Origin: an uncultured bacterium
GTDB lineage: Bacteria; Desulfobacterota; Binatia; UBA1149; CAITLU01
Length of the DNA: 64,000 nt
Assembly (NCBI GenBank): GCA_903893315.1
Contig: CAITLU010000038.1
Coordinates: forward strand, 47,120-111,119
Reading direction: 5' to 3'
The position numbers were made by a program, and so were the translations under genes. Positions 53,782 to 63,300 of this stretch are shown here, piece after piece. The first letter of the stretch is position 1. Each line of letters opens with the position of its first letter. The notes under the pieces are model-generated. The model saw nothing but the letters and a program-made list of their open reading frames with translations. It was not told the DNA's origin and did no database searches.

Positions 53782-54321
53782 GTGACCGCCAGACCTGCAG
53801 TCGGTGCGGAAAATGTGGACATCTTCGATGCGGATGAGCCCGTCTCCGATCCCACCCGTGTCGTGTCGATGAGTCGCGAGGTTGTCGGAGCTGTCGAGCG
53901 GGTTCGCGACATGCTCAAGGCCCGTGCTGAAGTGCTCGAGCATTGCAAGGCTGCCCTCATCGAGCAGCGGGCGGAACTTGTCCGGCGTTGCGATTGTCTT
54001 GAACAGGAACGGCTTGCGTTCGGCGCCGAGTCGGATGCTCGCGAGAAGAAGCTTTCGGAGCGTGAACGGTGCGATGAAGAGTTGCGGGAAAGGGCGCAGC
54101 AGTTGACCTCGTTCATCGAGGCCGAGACACGTTCGATCGACGAGCATCATCAGGAAGTAGCACGTCGCGAGTCTCTGCTCGCGGACAAAGAGGCCGCTGT
54201 CGAGCAACGTCTCAAACAGGCAGAAAAGCGGGAAGAAGAGTTGATCTCGCTGCGGCAACGCTGGGAAAACGAAATGGGCGTACGGCCCGATTCGACCGCG
54301 GGTCCTGTTCTCCTGCAATAG
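53782..54321 (+). CDS. coiled-coil protein of the GTPase cluster
   Basis: A 179-residue protein dominated by a continuous coiled coil (residues about 35-160, for example LEHCKAALIEQRAELVRRC and VEQRLKQAEKREEELISLR). The N-terminal 30 residues are acidic and probably flexible. No enzymatic motif and no membrane segment is present, so a structural or bridging role is likely. GTG at 53782 is chosen because GGAGGA lies at ideal distance, within the end of the previous gene; a GTG at 53764 in the same frame lacks such a site. Overlapping ribosome site and two-base gap point to coupled translation with the upstream gene. Confidence 0.75.
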   Translation: MTARPAVGAENVDIFDADEPVSDPTRVVSMSREVVGAVERVRDMLKARAEVLEHCKAALIEQRAELVRRCDCLEQERLAFGAESDAREKKLSERERCDEELRERAQQLTSFIEAETRSIDEHHQEVARRESLLADKEAAVEQRLKQAEKREEELISLRQRWENEMGVRPDSTAGPVLLQ

Positions 54322-54396
54322 CGGTTCGCTGCCGAGGTGGGGCGCATTGCCATCTGCACATGAGTTGATCAAGGTCGAAGAATAAGAGGGGCGGCC

Positions 54397-55335
54397 ATGC
54401 TCAGAGCTTTCTGGCGTAACGGCGGTGCCGAAGCCGCGCAGGGAGCGGGGCACGAGGATGCGCTTCTGGCGTGCATGCGCGCAGAACGCTTAGGGCTAAT
54501 AGTCAGCGAGGGGGACCGCTGGCGTGATTATCCCGACTACACTTCTATCTTTCAGAAAGCCCTGGATGTCATCGACGAACGTTTCGCGTTGGTTCCAGAG
54601 GGCGTCGTGTCGATGCCGGTCAGCATCGCGGATGTGCCGGGATGTCCGGAGATCAGTCTCGAAACCGAGCCGTTTCTCCTCGGCCGCACTTGTGTCACCA
54701 ATGCCCAGTTCCAGAAGTTCGTCGACGCACTGGCTTACGAGGAACTGGAACTCTGGCCGGAGCAACTCTGGCCACACCTGATCGCCTTCCATGATCTGTC
54801 GGGATCGCCCGGGCCGCGTTTCTGGAAAGACGGGCACCACGATCACGCCAAGGCCGGCCATCCGGTCGTCGGCATCAGCTGCTGCGAAGCCGAGTGCTAT
54901 GCAAAATGGGCAGGGTTTCGTCTTCCCACCGAAGCGGAGTGGCAGATGGCGGCCAGCTGGCGCGTCAGAAGCTCGGCCCAGGTCTTTCGGCGCTACCCCT
55001 GGGGCGACGCGTTCGACGTCAAGCGTTGCAACATCTGGTCGACCGGTGTCGGCAGCACGCTTCCGGTTTCCGCGTACGCAGAAGGTGCGGCGCCCAACGG
55101 TGTTCTCCAACTGATCGGCAATGTCTGGGAGTGGACGGCCTCCGATTTCGAGATGACCGACGAGAGCGGCCATCCTCTGGTCGGGGACATGTTGATGAAG
55201 TCGATCCGCGGCGGTTCCTACGACACATACTTTGCCTGCCAGGCGACCAGTACCTTTCGTACCGGCGCGACCTGCCTCGCGCGTTCCAACAACATCGGAT
55301 TTCGTTGCGTGCTCGACGCCGGCCGTGCCGGCTGA
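54397..55335 (+). CDS. formylglycine-synthase-fold (SUMF1-like) protein, probably non-catalytic
   Basis: A 312-residue protein with an FGE-sulfatase/C-type-lectin-like fold from about residue 65: FLLGRTCVTNAQFQKFVDA, HPVVGISCCEAECYAKWAG, RLPTEAEWQMAA, GNVWEWTASDF, IRGGSYDTYFACQ and SNNIGFRCV. In true formylglycine-generating enzymes two cysteines five residues apart near the end bind copper and oxidise the target; here only one is found at that place (YFACQATSTF), so catalysis is doubtful and a binding role more likely. The N-terminal 60 residues are a helical extension. Similar domains occur as sensor or effector parts in bacterial conflict systems. It is 75 bp after the coiled-coil gene and 24 bp before the GTPase gene. 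Confidence 0.85.
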   Translation: MLRAFWRNGGAEAAQGAGHEDALLACMRAERLGLIVSEGDRWRDYPDYTSIFQKALDVIDERFALVPEGVVSMPVSIADVPGCPEISLETEPFLLGRTCVTNAQFQKFVDALAYEELELWPEQLWPHLIAFHDLSGSPGPRFWKDGHHDHAKAGHPVVGISCCEAECYAKWAGFRLPTEAEWQMAASWRVRSSAQVFRRYPWGDAFDVKRCNIWSTGVGSTLPVSAYAEGAAPNGVLQLIGNVWEWTASDFEMTDESGHPLVGDMLMKSIRGGSYDTYFACQATSTFRTGATCLARSNNIGFRCVLDAGRAG

Positions 55336-55359
55336 GCGACGGGACGCTCGAGCGCAGGG

Positions 55360-56259
55360 ATGAAGCCGGTGTTCTCGACGAATCAACAACCTCAGGTTCG
55401 CTGCTTGATCTGTGATTCCGCGAACAGTCAGGACGCGGTCGTGTGCGGAGAGTGCTCGGCCCCCATGGCGCTTGTCCACGACGCGCTCGCTCAGGGACGG
55501 GTACCGCAGATCGTCAGTGTCATCGGCGAAAGCAACGTAGGGAAGAGCGTCTACCTGGGTTTCCTGCTCGACATGCTCTCGCGGCGCGCTCACGACTTCG
55601 AAGCGATTCCGCGCGGCGCATACAGCATCGATCTTCAGCAGAACGTGGTTGCAAGCATGACCTCGCGGCGTTTTCCGGAAAAGACGCCGATGGAGCCTGA
55701 CCGATGGAACTGGGCCTGCTACCAGGCTCGCAGAAGTACCGGCCGCAAGTCGCGCTGGTACGACCTGGTCATGCCCGATCTTGCCGGAGAGTCGCTGGCC
55801 GCCGAGATCGCGAGTCCGCATACGTTCCGTGTCATTCGTAACCTTCTGCTCAAGTCTTCCGGAACGATGCTGTTGGTGGACGCGGCTCTGGCGGCCGACG
55901 GAGAGTCGCGTCCGGATTTCTTCGCGCTCAAGATGATGAGCTACATAGACTCGATCTTTCAGACCAGACGCGAGCAGAAGATCGCGATTCCGATCGCCAT
56001 CGTCTTGTGCAAGTCGGACCACTGCCCTGAATGTTTCGACAACCCACGCCGCTTCGTTCAGGCGAACCTCAATCGTCTGTGGAACCTCTGCGAGAGCCGC
56101 TTCGCTTCGATCGAGTACTTCGCGTGCAGCGCGGTCGGATCGGTGGCCTACGTTGCCGGCGGCGATGGCGGAGAGGTCGACTACGTGCGGCCGGTTCCGT
56201 TGCACACTTCACTGCAAGGTATCATCGAGCCTTTCGAGTGGCTGATCGACAACATCTGA
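55360..56259 (+). CDS. zinc-ribbon TRAFAC-like GTPase (DO-GTPase2-like)
   Basis: A 299-residue protein with an N-terminal zinc ribbon (C15, C18, C29, C32) and a P-loop NTPase domain. Walker A is GESNVGKS (56-63), the G3-like motif is PDLAGES (139-145) and the base-reading motif is LCKSD (CKSD 217-220, in place of NKxD). This layout resembles the double-GTPase type 2 family that, from memory, occurs beside GAP1 proteins in predicted NTP-dependent conflict systems; a search is needed to confirm it. No membrane segment. The next gene, 32 bp downstream, encodes a GAP1-like protein, which supports the assignment. Confidence 0.75.
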   Translation: MKPVFSTNQQPQVRCLICDSANSQDAVVCGECSAPMALVHDALAQGRVPQIVSVIGESNVGKSVYLGFLLDMLSRRAHDFEAIPRGAYSIDLQQNVVASMTSRRFPEKTPMEPDRWNWACYQARRSTGRKSRWYDLVMPDLAGESLAAEIASPHTFRVIRNLLLKSSGTMLLVDAALAADGESRPDFFALKMMSYIDSIFQTRREQKIAIPIAIVLCKSDHCPECFDNPRRFVQANLNRLWNLCESRFASIEYFACSAVGSVAYVAGGDGGEVDYVRPVPLHTSLQGIIEPFEWLIDNI

Positions 56260-56291
56260 ACTCTCGTTCCGCGAGCGATGAGACTCATGTC

Positions 56292-57275
56292 GTGTGCGGC
56301 AGGGTGGTGTTTACTTCGCTGCCTTCACCGACCGGCGAGGGCTATCGGGTCGTGGCGGCGAGTTCAGGTCTGCGCGCGCAGGAGAAGACCGAGATCACCC
56401 GGCGTTCGCCTTCGCACGGGGCTTTGTGCTCCGCTGCTGCCGACGCCCGCGCAGTGGCGATTTCAACCCTGTGCAGCGGCCGTGTCTGTGTTTCCCTTTC
56501 CCGCTTTGCCGGTGCCGAGCATACAGGCCGTGGCGGGCGTGTGTGGACTGAGGCGTTGCTGATCGAGGCGGCTGATTTCCTGCTTGCCGGCGGTCATCCT
56601 CGCGCGTTCGTAGACGCCGTAGCAGCGGCTCCGCTCTCGGTGGCCCGGCTCGGAACTCCGATTCAGAAGCTGTCGCTCCCCTTGTCGTCGTCGCGTGCTG
56701 CCGCGTGGTTTCCGCCCGCGATCGCCCCCGATGTGCGCGGCGCCGATCTGGCGGTCATGGCGGCGCTGATGTTTGATCGTTCTCCTTGTGTCGTTGCCGC
56801 GAAGGATCCGGTAGCGGCGCTGGACGGGGCTTTGTCACTGCTGCCCTTGGCGCTGCGAGTCTCAGTGAACGTCAGCGCCGGGCTTCGCTTCGCCAACTCG
56901 CGTCGAGCGACGCTGTACGTGGTCGAGAGCATCGATTTTGACACCAGGCGGGCGACAAGAGGCCGTCCGGTCGAGTTGCTCGACGCTGCTGATCTGGCGG
57001 GAAGGTCGCTGGGGGTTCTGGAACCCTGGCTGGCATTGATGTCGCGGTGGTGCGACGAGGGGCGCGCCGCCGACGCGGTGGTTCTGGCCGGGTCGCTGCG
57101 GGCAGACCAGACGCTGGCGGAGATCTTTGAGGTGGCGAGAATTTGTGAAGCGATCGACCGCCGCGAAGAACAACCAGCTGCGCTCGATGCGTTGCTTGCC
57201 ACGCGAGTGATGCCGGCAGGTCCGGTGCCGCGGCCCGGGAGCGGCGGCACCGATTTCCTGCCGAAAACGAACTGA
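56292..57275 (+). CDS. GTPase-associated protein 1 (GAP1-N)-like protein
   Basis: A roughly 327-residue protein. The N-terminal segment (VVFTSLPSPTGEGYRVVAAS, then SRFAGAEHTGRGGRVWTEAL) resembles the GAP1-N domain found in predicted GTPase-centred conflict systems, where it is thought to accompany the GTPase switch. The rest is alpha-helical and Ala/Leu-rich with no enzymatic motif that I can see. The exact start is uncertain: GTG at 56292 gives VCGRVVFTS, while the frame is open far upstream inside the GTPase gene without similarity. It ends seven bases before the convergent DsbA-like gene, closing the five-gene cluster. Confidence 0.65.
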   Translation: MCGRVVFTSLPSPTGEGYRVVAASSGLRAQEKTEITRRSPSHGALCSAAADARAVAISTLCSGRVCVSLSRFAGAEHTGRGGRVWTEALLIEAADFLLAGGHPRAFVDAVAAAPLSVARLGTPIQKLSLPLSSSRAAAWFPPAIAPDVRGADLAVMAALMFDRSPCVVAAKDPVAALDGALSLLPLALRVSVNVSAGLRFANSRRATLYVVESIDFDTRRATRGRPVELLDAADLAGRSLGVLEPWLALMSRWCDEGRAADAVVLAGSLRADQTLAEIFEVARICEAIDRREEQPAALDALLATRVMPAGPVPRPGSGGTDFLPKTN

Positions 57276-57282
57276 GCGGTCC

Positions 57283-58281
57283 TTACTTGGTTCCGGCCTT
57301 GGCTAGTTCGGCGTCGATCAAGGCCTTGAAGCGCTCGAAGGGCTGAGCCCCCGAGAGCATGCGGCCGTTGATGAAGAACGCCGGCGTGCCGTTGACGCCC
57401 GCCTCTCCACCTGCAGCCATGTCCTCGTCGACCATCGTCTTGAACTTGCCGCTCGCGACGCAGGCTTCGAGAGCCGCTTTGTCGAGACCGAGTGTCTCGG
57501 CGATCTTGCCGATATTTTCGGGAGACAGGTCTTCGGCCTTGAAGAGCGCGTTGTTCATCTCCCAGAACTTGCCCTGGACACCGGCGCAACGGGCCGATTC
57601 GGCGGCTCCGCGCGCGTGCTTGTGGAACGGCAGCGGGTAGTCGCGGTGGACGTAACGGATCTTGTCTCCGTAGGTTGATACGACCTGCTCGACGGTCAGT
57701 TCCGCGCGCTTGCAGAACGGACACTCGTAGTCCGAGAAAGCCACTATGGTTACCGCGGCGCTCGCCGGGCCGCGCGCTTCGCGTCCGGCGTCGCTTACTT
57801 CGACCATCGGCGGCGAAAGCTTGACCACGGTTGTGTACTTCTTGCGCAACTCGGCGATCAGGGTCTGGGCCTTGGCCGCACGCTGCTGCCCTTTGAGGTA
57901 GTCGACTATGCGTTCCTTGACCTGGTCAAGGGTCTGGCCGTTGAGCGAGGCCTTGTTGTCCTCGAATACCTTCTGGATTTGCTCGGCGGTAGGCTCGTCG
58001 ACCGGAGCGGTCATGAGTTCCTGCTGCATGGCCTGGGTGGTGGTGCCCTTGGCCGCCGCTTCCGCCTCGAGCAGGCGCTCGGAGATGAGGCTGTCGAGCC
58101 CCTCGGAAAGGATGTCGTAACGCTGGCTGTCTGCCTCTACCAATTGGGCGCGAACCGACTTCTCCAGTTCGGCGCGGGTGATGTTCTTGTCTCCGACGGT
58201 GGCAACCACTTCGTCCTGGGCCAGGGCTGCGACAGGCAGCAGCAGGGCAAAGACGAGCGGGGCGAGGAATCGCTTGGACAT
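57283..58281 (-). CDS. periplasmic SurA-N/DsbA-like thioredoxin-fold fusion
   Basis: A 332-residue exported protein. A signal peptide (residues 1-21, LAPLVFALLLPVAALAQ) is followed by a SurA_N-like helical chaperone region (EVVATVGDKNITRAELEKS) to about residue 150, then a DsbA/DsbG-type thioredoxin fold from about residue 170 with SDYECPFCKRAEL (CPFC active site), VHRDYPLPFHKHA and the cis-Pro loop VNGTPAFFINGRML. It probably handles disulfide formation or isomerisation for exported cysteine-rich proteins, several of which are encoded in this window. GGAG precedes the ATG at 58281. Confidence 0.88.
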   Translation of the reverse strand: MSKRFLAPLVFALLLPVAALAQDEVVATVGDKNITRAELEKSVRAQLVEADSQRYDILSEGLDSLISERLLEAEAAAKGTTTQAMQQELMTAPVDEPTAEQIQKVFEDNKASLNGQTLDQVKERIVDYLKGQQRAAKAQTLIAELRKKYTTVVKLSPPMVEVSDAGREARGPASAAVTIVAFSDYECPFCKRAELTVEQVVSTYGDKIRYVHRDYPLPFHKHARGAAESARCAGVQGKFWEMNNALFKAEDLSPENIGKIAETLGLDKAALEACVASGKFKTMVDEDMAAGGEAGVNGTPAFFINGRMLSGAQPFERFKALIDAELAKAGTK

Positions 58282-58630
58282 GAGTTTCTCCTAATTTAAG
58301 GGGTGAAAATTGACCGACCGCTGTGGTCGGCGACGCAAGATACGCGGAGAAGCGGTCGAAACCAACTTGTGCCTCGTCGCTTCCCGGCGTCTTGGACGGT
58401 CGAGAGTGGGCGGCATTCAGATGTGTCGGCCCGGCGCGCGCGTCTTTTTCGTTCGCGCGTCGCCCGGCCGGGCCCAGAGACCAGCGGGCCGCCTCGGCCG
58501 AAGGCCATCGCCTGCCAGGCTTTCGGACGATCTATTGTCCCTTGCCTTTGGTCCCGAGTCAGCGTCGAGAGCGCCAGGCCCCGGCACCGCGCTTGGAAGT
58601 TCCGCGCCGCTACGGGTAATCGAGCGCCCG
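58282..58630. other. 349 bp intergenic region upstream of ettA
   Basis: No gene is supported, although a frame continuous with ettA is open through most of it. CCGACCGCTGTGGTCGG (58313-58329) is an inverted repeat (CCGACC/GGTCGG) near the dsbA-like start. It holds the divergent promoters of the dsbA-like gene and ettA; I see no convincing boxes. Confidence 0.5.
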
Positions 58631-60313
58631 ATGGCTCAAATAATTTACACTATGAAGGGGGTCCGAAAGGTGACCCCGCAAGGACGCGAGCTCCTGAAGG
58701 GGATCTGGCTGTCATTCTACGCGGGCGCCAAGATCGGCGTTCTCGGCCACAACGGCGCCGGCAAGAGCACGCTGCTGCGCATCATCGCCGGTATCGACAA
58801 GAACATAGCCGGCGAGGCGTTCGCGGCCGAAGGCACGACCATAGGGTTCCTGACCCAGGAGCCAGAACTCGACCCGGACCGAACCGTGCTCTCCCACGTC
58901 GAAGAAGCGGTGGCCCCGACCCGCGCGCTGCTTCAGCGTTTTGATGACATCTCGGCGAAGTTCTCCGAACCGATGTCGGAAGCGGAAATGGACAAGCTGC
59001 TGGCCGAACAGGGCCGTGTCCAGGACGCGATCGACGCGGCCGACGCGTGGGAACTCGATCGTCATCTTGAGATCGCGATGGACGCGCTGCGGCTGCCTCC
59101 TCCGGATGCGCTGATCGCGACACTTTCGGGAGGAGAGCGGCGCCGTATCGCGCTCTGTCAGATCCTGCTGCGCCAGCCCGACATCTTGTTGCTCGACGAA
59201 CCGACCAACCATCTCGACGCCGAGTCGGTCGCGTGGCTGGAGCGTTACCTTCAGGAGTACAAGGGCACCATCGTGGCGGTGACCCACGACCGCTACTTTC
59301 TCGACAACGTGGCCGGCTGGATTCTCGAACTCGACCGCGGCGAAGGCATTCCCTGGGAAGGCAACTATTCCTCCTGGCTCGAGCAGAAGAACAAGCGTCT
59401 GGCCCAGGAAGAAAAAGAAACGTCGGCCCGCCAGCGCACCTTGGAGCGCGAACTGGAGTGGATTCGGATGGCGCCGCGTGCGCGCCACGCTAAAGGCAAG
59501 GCCCGCATCAGCCAGTACGAGTCGTTGCTCAGTGAGCACGAGCGTGCGGATGCAAAACCCGATGGTGGCCGGATTGTGATTCCGCCGGGTCCCCGACTCG
59601 GAGATCTCGTGATCGAGGCGGTGGGTCTGCGCAAAGCCTACGGCGAACGTCTGCTGATGGACGGCCTCGACTTCACACTTCCTCGTGGCGGTATCGTCGG
59701 CGTGATCGGTCCCAACGGGGCCGGCAAGACCACGTTGTTCCGCATGATCGTCGGGCAGGAAGCGCCCGACGCCGGCGTCCTGCGCCTCGGTGACACCGTG
59801 TCGCTCTCCTACGTCGACCAGTCGCGCGACTCGCTCGACGGTGAGCGCAGCGTCTGGGAAGAACTGAGTGACGGCGGCAACGATTTCGTGATGGTGGGCA
59901 AGCGGCAGGTGAACTCGCGCGCCTACGCCGCGTCCTATAATTTCAAGGGCAGCGACCAGCAGAAAAAGGTCAAGTCACTGTCGGGCGGTGAGCGCAACCG
60001 GCTTCATCTGGCCAAGTTGCTGAAGAGTGGCGGCAACGTTCTGCTGCTCGACGAACCGACCAACGATCTCGACGTCGACACGCTCAGGGCTCTCGAGGAA
60101 GCGTTGGACGAGTTCAGCGGTTGCGCGGTCGTTATCAGTCACGATCGCTGGTTCCTCGACCGCATCGCGACCCACATACTGGCTTTCGAAGGAGACAGCG
60201 TGGTGGTCTGGTTCGAAGGCAATTACCAGGATTACGAAGCCGACCGCAAGAGACGTCTCGGCGCCGACGCAGATCGGCCTCACAGGATCCGCTACCGCAA
60301 ACTCGTCAAGTAG
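58631..60313 (+). CDS. ettA: energy-dependent translational throttle ABC-F ATPase
   Basis: A 560-residue ABC-F protein with two ATPase domains and no membrane part. It binds the ribosomal E site and gates entry into elongation according to the ATP/ADP ratio. Domain 1 has [21 protein letters not shown] and [11 protein letters not shown]; domain 2 has [21 protein letters not shown] and [11 protein letters not shown]. The linker contains the family motif [18 protein letters not shown] (close to EttA) and the toe [15 protein letters not shown]. Length (E. coli 555) and start MAQIIYTM also match EttA. The ATG at 58631 has a weak ribosome site. Confidence 0.95.
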   Translation: MAQIIYTMKGVRKVTPQGRELLKGIWLSFYAGAKIGVLGHNGAGKSTLLRIIAGIDKNIAGEAFAAEGTTIGFLTQEPELDPDRTVLSHVEEAVAPTRALLQRFDDISAKFSEPMSEAEMDKLLAEQGRVQDAIDAADAWELDRHLEIAMDALRLPPPDALIATLSGGERRRIALCQILLRQPDILLLDEPTNHLDAESVAWLERYLQEYKGTIVAVTHDRYFLDNVAGWILELDRGEGIPWEGNYSSWLEQKNKRLAQEEKETSARQRTLERELEWIRMAPRARHAKGKARISQYESLLSEHERADAKPDGGRIVIPPGPRLGDLVIEAVGLRKAYGERLLMDGLDFTLPRGGIVGVIGPNGAGKTTLFRMIVGQEAPDAGVLRLGDTVSLSYVDQSRDSLDGERSVWEELSDGGNDFVMVGKRQVNSRAYAASYNFKGSDQQKKVKSLSGGERNRLHLAKLLKSGGNVLLLDEPTNDLDVDTLRALEEALDEFSGCAVVISHDRWFLDRIATHILAFEGDSVVVWFEGNYQDYEADRKRRLGADADRPHRIRYRKLVK

Positions 60314-60330
60314 AAGCGATCAGTGCGCGT

Positions 60331-63300
60331 TTAGTGAAGCGCCGCGAAGACTCGGGTCGCCAGCGTCCTGAAGTCGAATGGCTTCTCGAGGAAATCGGCA
60401 TCGTCGGCGAGTCCGTGCCGGTCTATGGAGGTCGGGGCATACCCTGACATGAAGATGACCCGAAGTTCGGGGATGCTTTGCCTCAAGAGCAACAGGAGGT
60501 CGGGACCGCTCTTTCCGGGCATCCGCACGTCGGAGAGGAGGAGCCCGATTTCTCCGGCGTGGAGAGCCGCCAGACGTATCGCTTCCTCGGGACTGGCCGC
60601 GCTCAGCACCCTGTAGCCGAGGCGGCGCAGGAACTGCTCGCACAGGCGCAGGACCGAGGGCTCGTCCTCCACCACGAGCACGGTTTCTCCGTTCCCGCGG
60701 GGGATCTCGGTGGTCGGCTTACGGTCGGCATCCACGCGGTCAGCCGCTTTCGCCGGGACGGCGGGGAGATAGATTCGGAAACACGCCCCCGAGCCCGGTT
60801 GGTTTTCCACCAACACAGTGCCGCCGTTCTGCCTCACGATTCCGTAGACCATGGCGAGCCCCAGGCCGGTTCCGTGCCCTACTCCCTTCGTCGTGAAAAA
60901 GGGCTCGAAGATGTGTGTGAGGGCATTGGGCTGTATCCCGGAGCCACTGTCCCGCACGGTAAGCAGTACGTACTTTCCGGGCTCCGTCTCTTCGTTGGCG
61001 GTGCAGAAGGCGGCGTCGAGCGTGACGTTCGCGGTGTCGACGGTGATGCGGCCGTCACCTTTGATGGCGTCCCTGGAGTTGACGCAGAGGTTGGTAAGGA
61101 TCTGGGTGATTTGAGTCGAGTCCGCGCGTACGTGACAGGGTTCGCAACTCGGGTTCCACTGGAACTCGATGTTTTCACCTATGAGGCGGCGAAGAACGAT
61201 CGACAGTTCGGTCACAGTCTCGTTCAGGTTGATGATTTGCGGATGGACATCCTCTCGGCGGGCCAGGACAAGAAGTTGGCGTGTGATTTCCGCAGAGCGC
61301 GTGGCGGACATTCGGATGGCTTCCAATTCTTCGTGCAACGCCCCCGGTTTCGAGCCGAGTTTATCACGCAGCATGTCGGTGGAGCCGAGAATGACGGCTA
61401 GCATGTTGTTGAACTCGTGTGCGACCCCTCCGGCCAGTTGCCCGAGCGACTCGAGCCTATGTGATTGCTCGACCTGTCTTTGCAAGGTCCTCAGCGCCGT
61501 GATGTTCTGCGTAATGGAAAGGAGTCGTCGCTTACCCTGGACGGTGATGCGGTTGCCGGAGTACATCACCGTGAGCTGGCTGCCGTCCTTGCTGCGCGCG
61601 AGTATCTCGCGGCCGTCGACACGACCATCCCTCTTGAGGAGCATGGTCAGGTGGTCGCCTTCCTCAGCCGAAATTGCACCCAGTTCTACGCTCGTGTGCC
61701 CGAGGGCTTCCTCGCGGCTGAACCCGCAATTGGCAAGCCAGCAATCGTTCACATCGAGGAGCGTTCCGTCGTCAAAGTCGGTCAGTGTTATGCCGACAGG
61801 GGCCCGCTCGAACGCCACCTGGAAGCGTTGGTCGCTCTCGAGCAACTCTTGCTTCGCCATGACTTGTTCGGCGATGTTCCAGGAGATATCGGCGAAGGCC
61901 GCGGCTGTAGCTGCGTCGTCCGCGTCGTAGTCGGTATTCTTTTTGCCGATCATGATCACGGCAACAGGGTGCCCAGAGCGCAGGACCGGCACCGCCAACT
62001 GCCGCACCGGCTCTGCCTGGCCGGACGCAAGGTAATTATTGTCAGGTCGTATTCCGTGGTCGTTGTTGATGACGACCCGGCCTTGTCGGACGCAGTCCGC
62101 GAAGGCACCGGTTTGTCCGATGTCGTAGAGACGGCCCTCCCAATCATTGGCGCGGCCGTGCTCGGTCTTGGTTGACCAGGCCTGCATGGTCAGCACGGCG
62201 CTGCCCGGCGCGGCGAAGAAAAAGCATCCGAGCTCGCTTCCCGTGAGTTCCCTCAAGATGTCCAGACTCTTCGCGATGACGTCGTGGAATTGACGATTCA
62301 GGGAATAGTCCGCAAGCTTGATGCGTGCGCTACTGACTCGCTCCTCCCGCTTACGATGCGTGATGTCCTCGATGAGCGATGCGAAGTATTCAATCTGGCC
62401 TTCTTCATTTCTAACGCACTGAACGGCAAGGCTGGCCCATAAAAACGTGCCGTTCTTGCGGGTGAAGCGTTTCTCCAACGCGTAGCCGTTCGTCTCGCCC
62501 GCCAGCACGCGGTCGAATAACTCTAGCTGAACGGCCAGATCCTGCGGATGCGTCATCTGGTCCCAGGTTCCCGCCAGCAGTTCCTCACGTGAATAGCCCA
62601 GGTTGGAGCACAGACGGTCGTTGACCGCCAGCCACTGTTTTGACGGCGAACTCAGCGCCGCGCCCACCAGCGGGAGGTTAAAGTAGCTACGGAACCGGGC
62701 CTCGCTCTCACTGCGCGTCTTTGCCATGGCGAGAGCCAGGTCTCGGCGGCGCATGAGCGAGAAGGTAAGGGAGAAAAGCGCTGCGGAGAATAGCAGCCCG
62801 CCCGTCAGGACGGCGTGCGCTGCTGTATGGCCGATGCCTGTGACCACGGGCGCGAACCCGTGAAAGACGATTGTCCAGCGGCTGCCGAAAAGGTTCAGAG
62901 TCTCCCTGGACTCGAGCATTGGCCGGCCGCCTGTCGGCTGGGCCGTCGTCGAGTCTCCGGGGCTGTCGAACACCAGTGCGTCCGCTCTGAAATCGTCGTT
63001 GCTGTAGACCTCGAAGGAGAACGCGGAAGGTATCGTCGGCAGCGCGCCGTAGACCAGATCCTTTATCCGCAGTGGACTGTAGACGAATCCCATGATGGCC
63101 GCGCGGCGCTTGGCGCCGGTGTCGAGAGACGCACCGGGCCGGTACACGGGCAGGTACAAGAGCGAACCGTGCTGCTGGTCCTGCTCCGTCTCCTGTACCA
63201 GGACGACACTGCTCGACATGGCAGTGTTGTTGGTTTCCAGAGCCCTCTCCATGGCCTCGCGTCGAACCGGTTCTGAGTACATGTCAAAGCCGAAAGCGCG

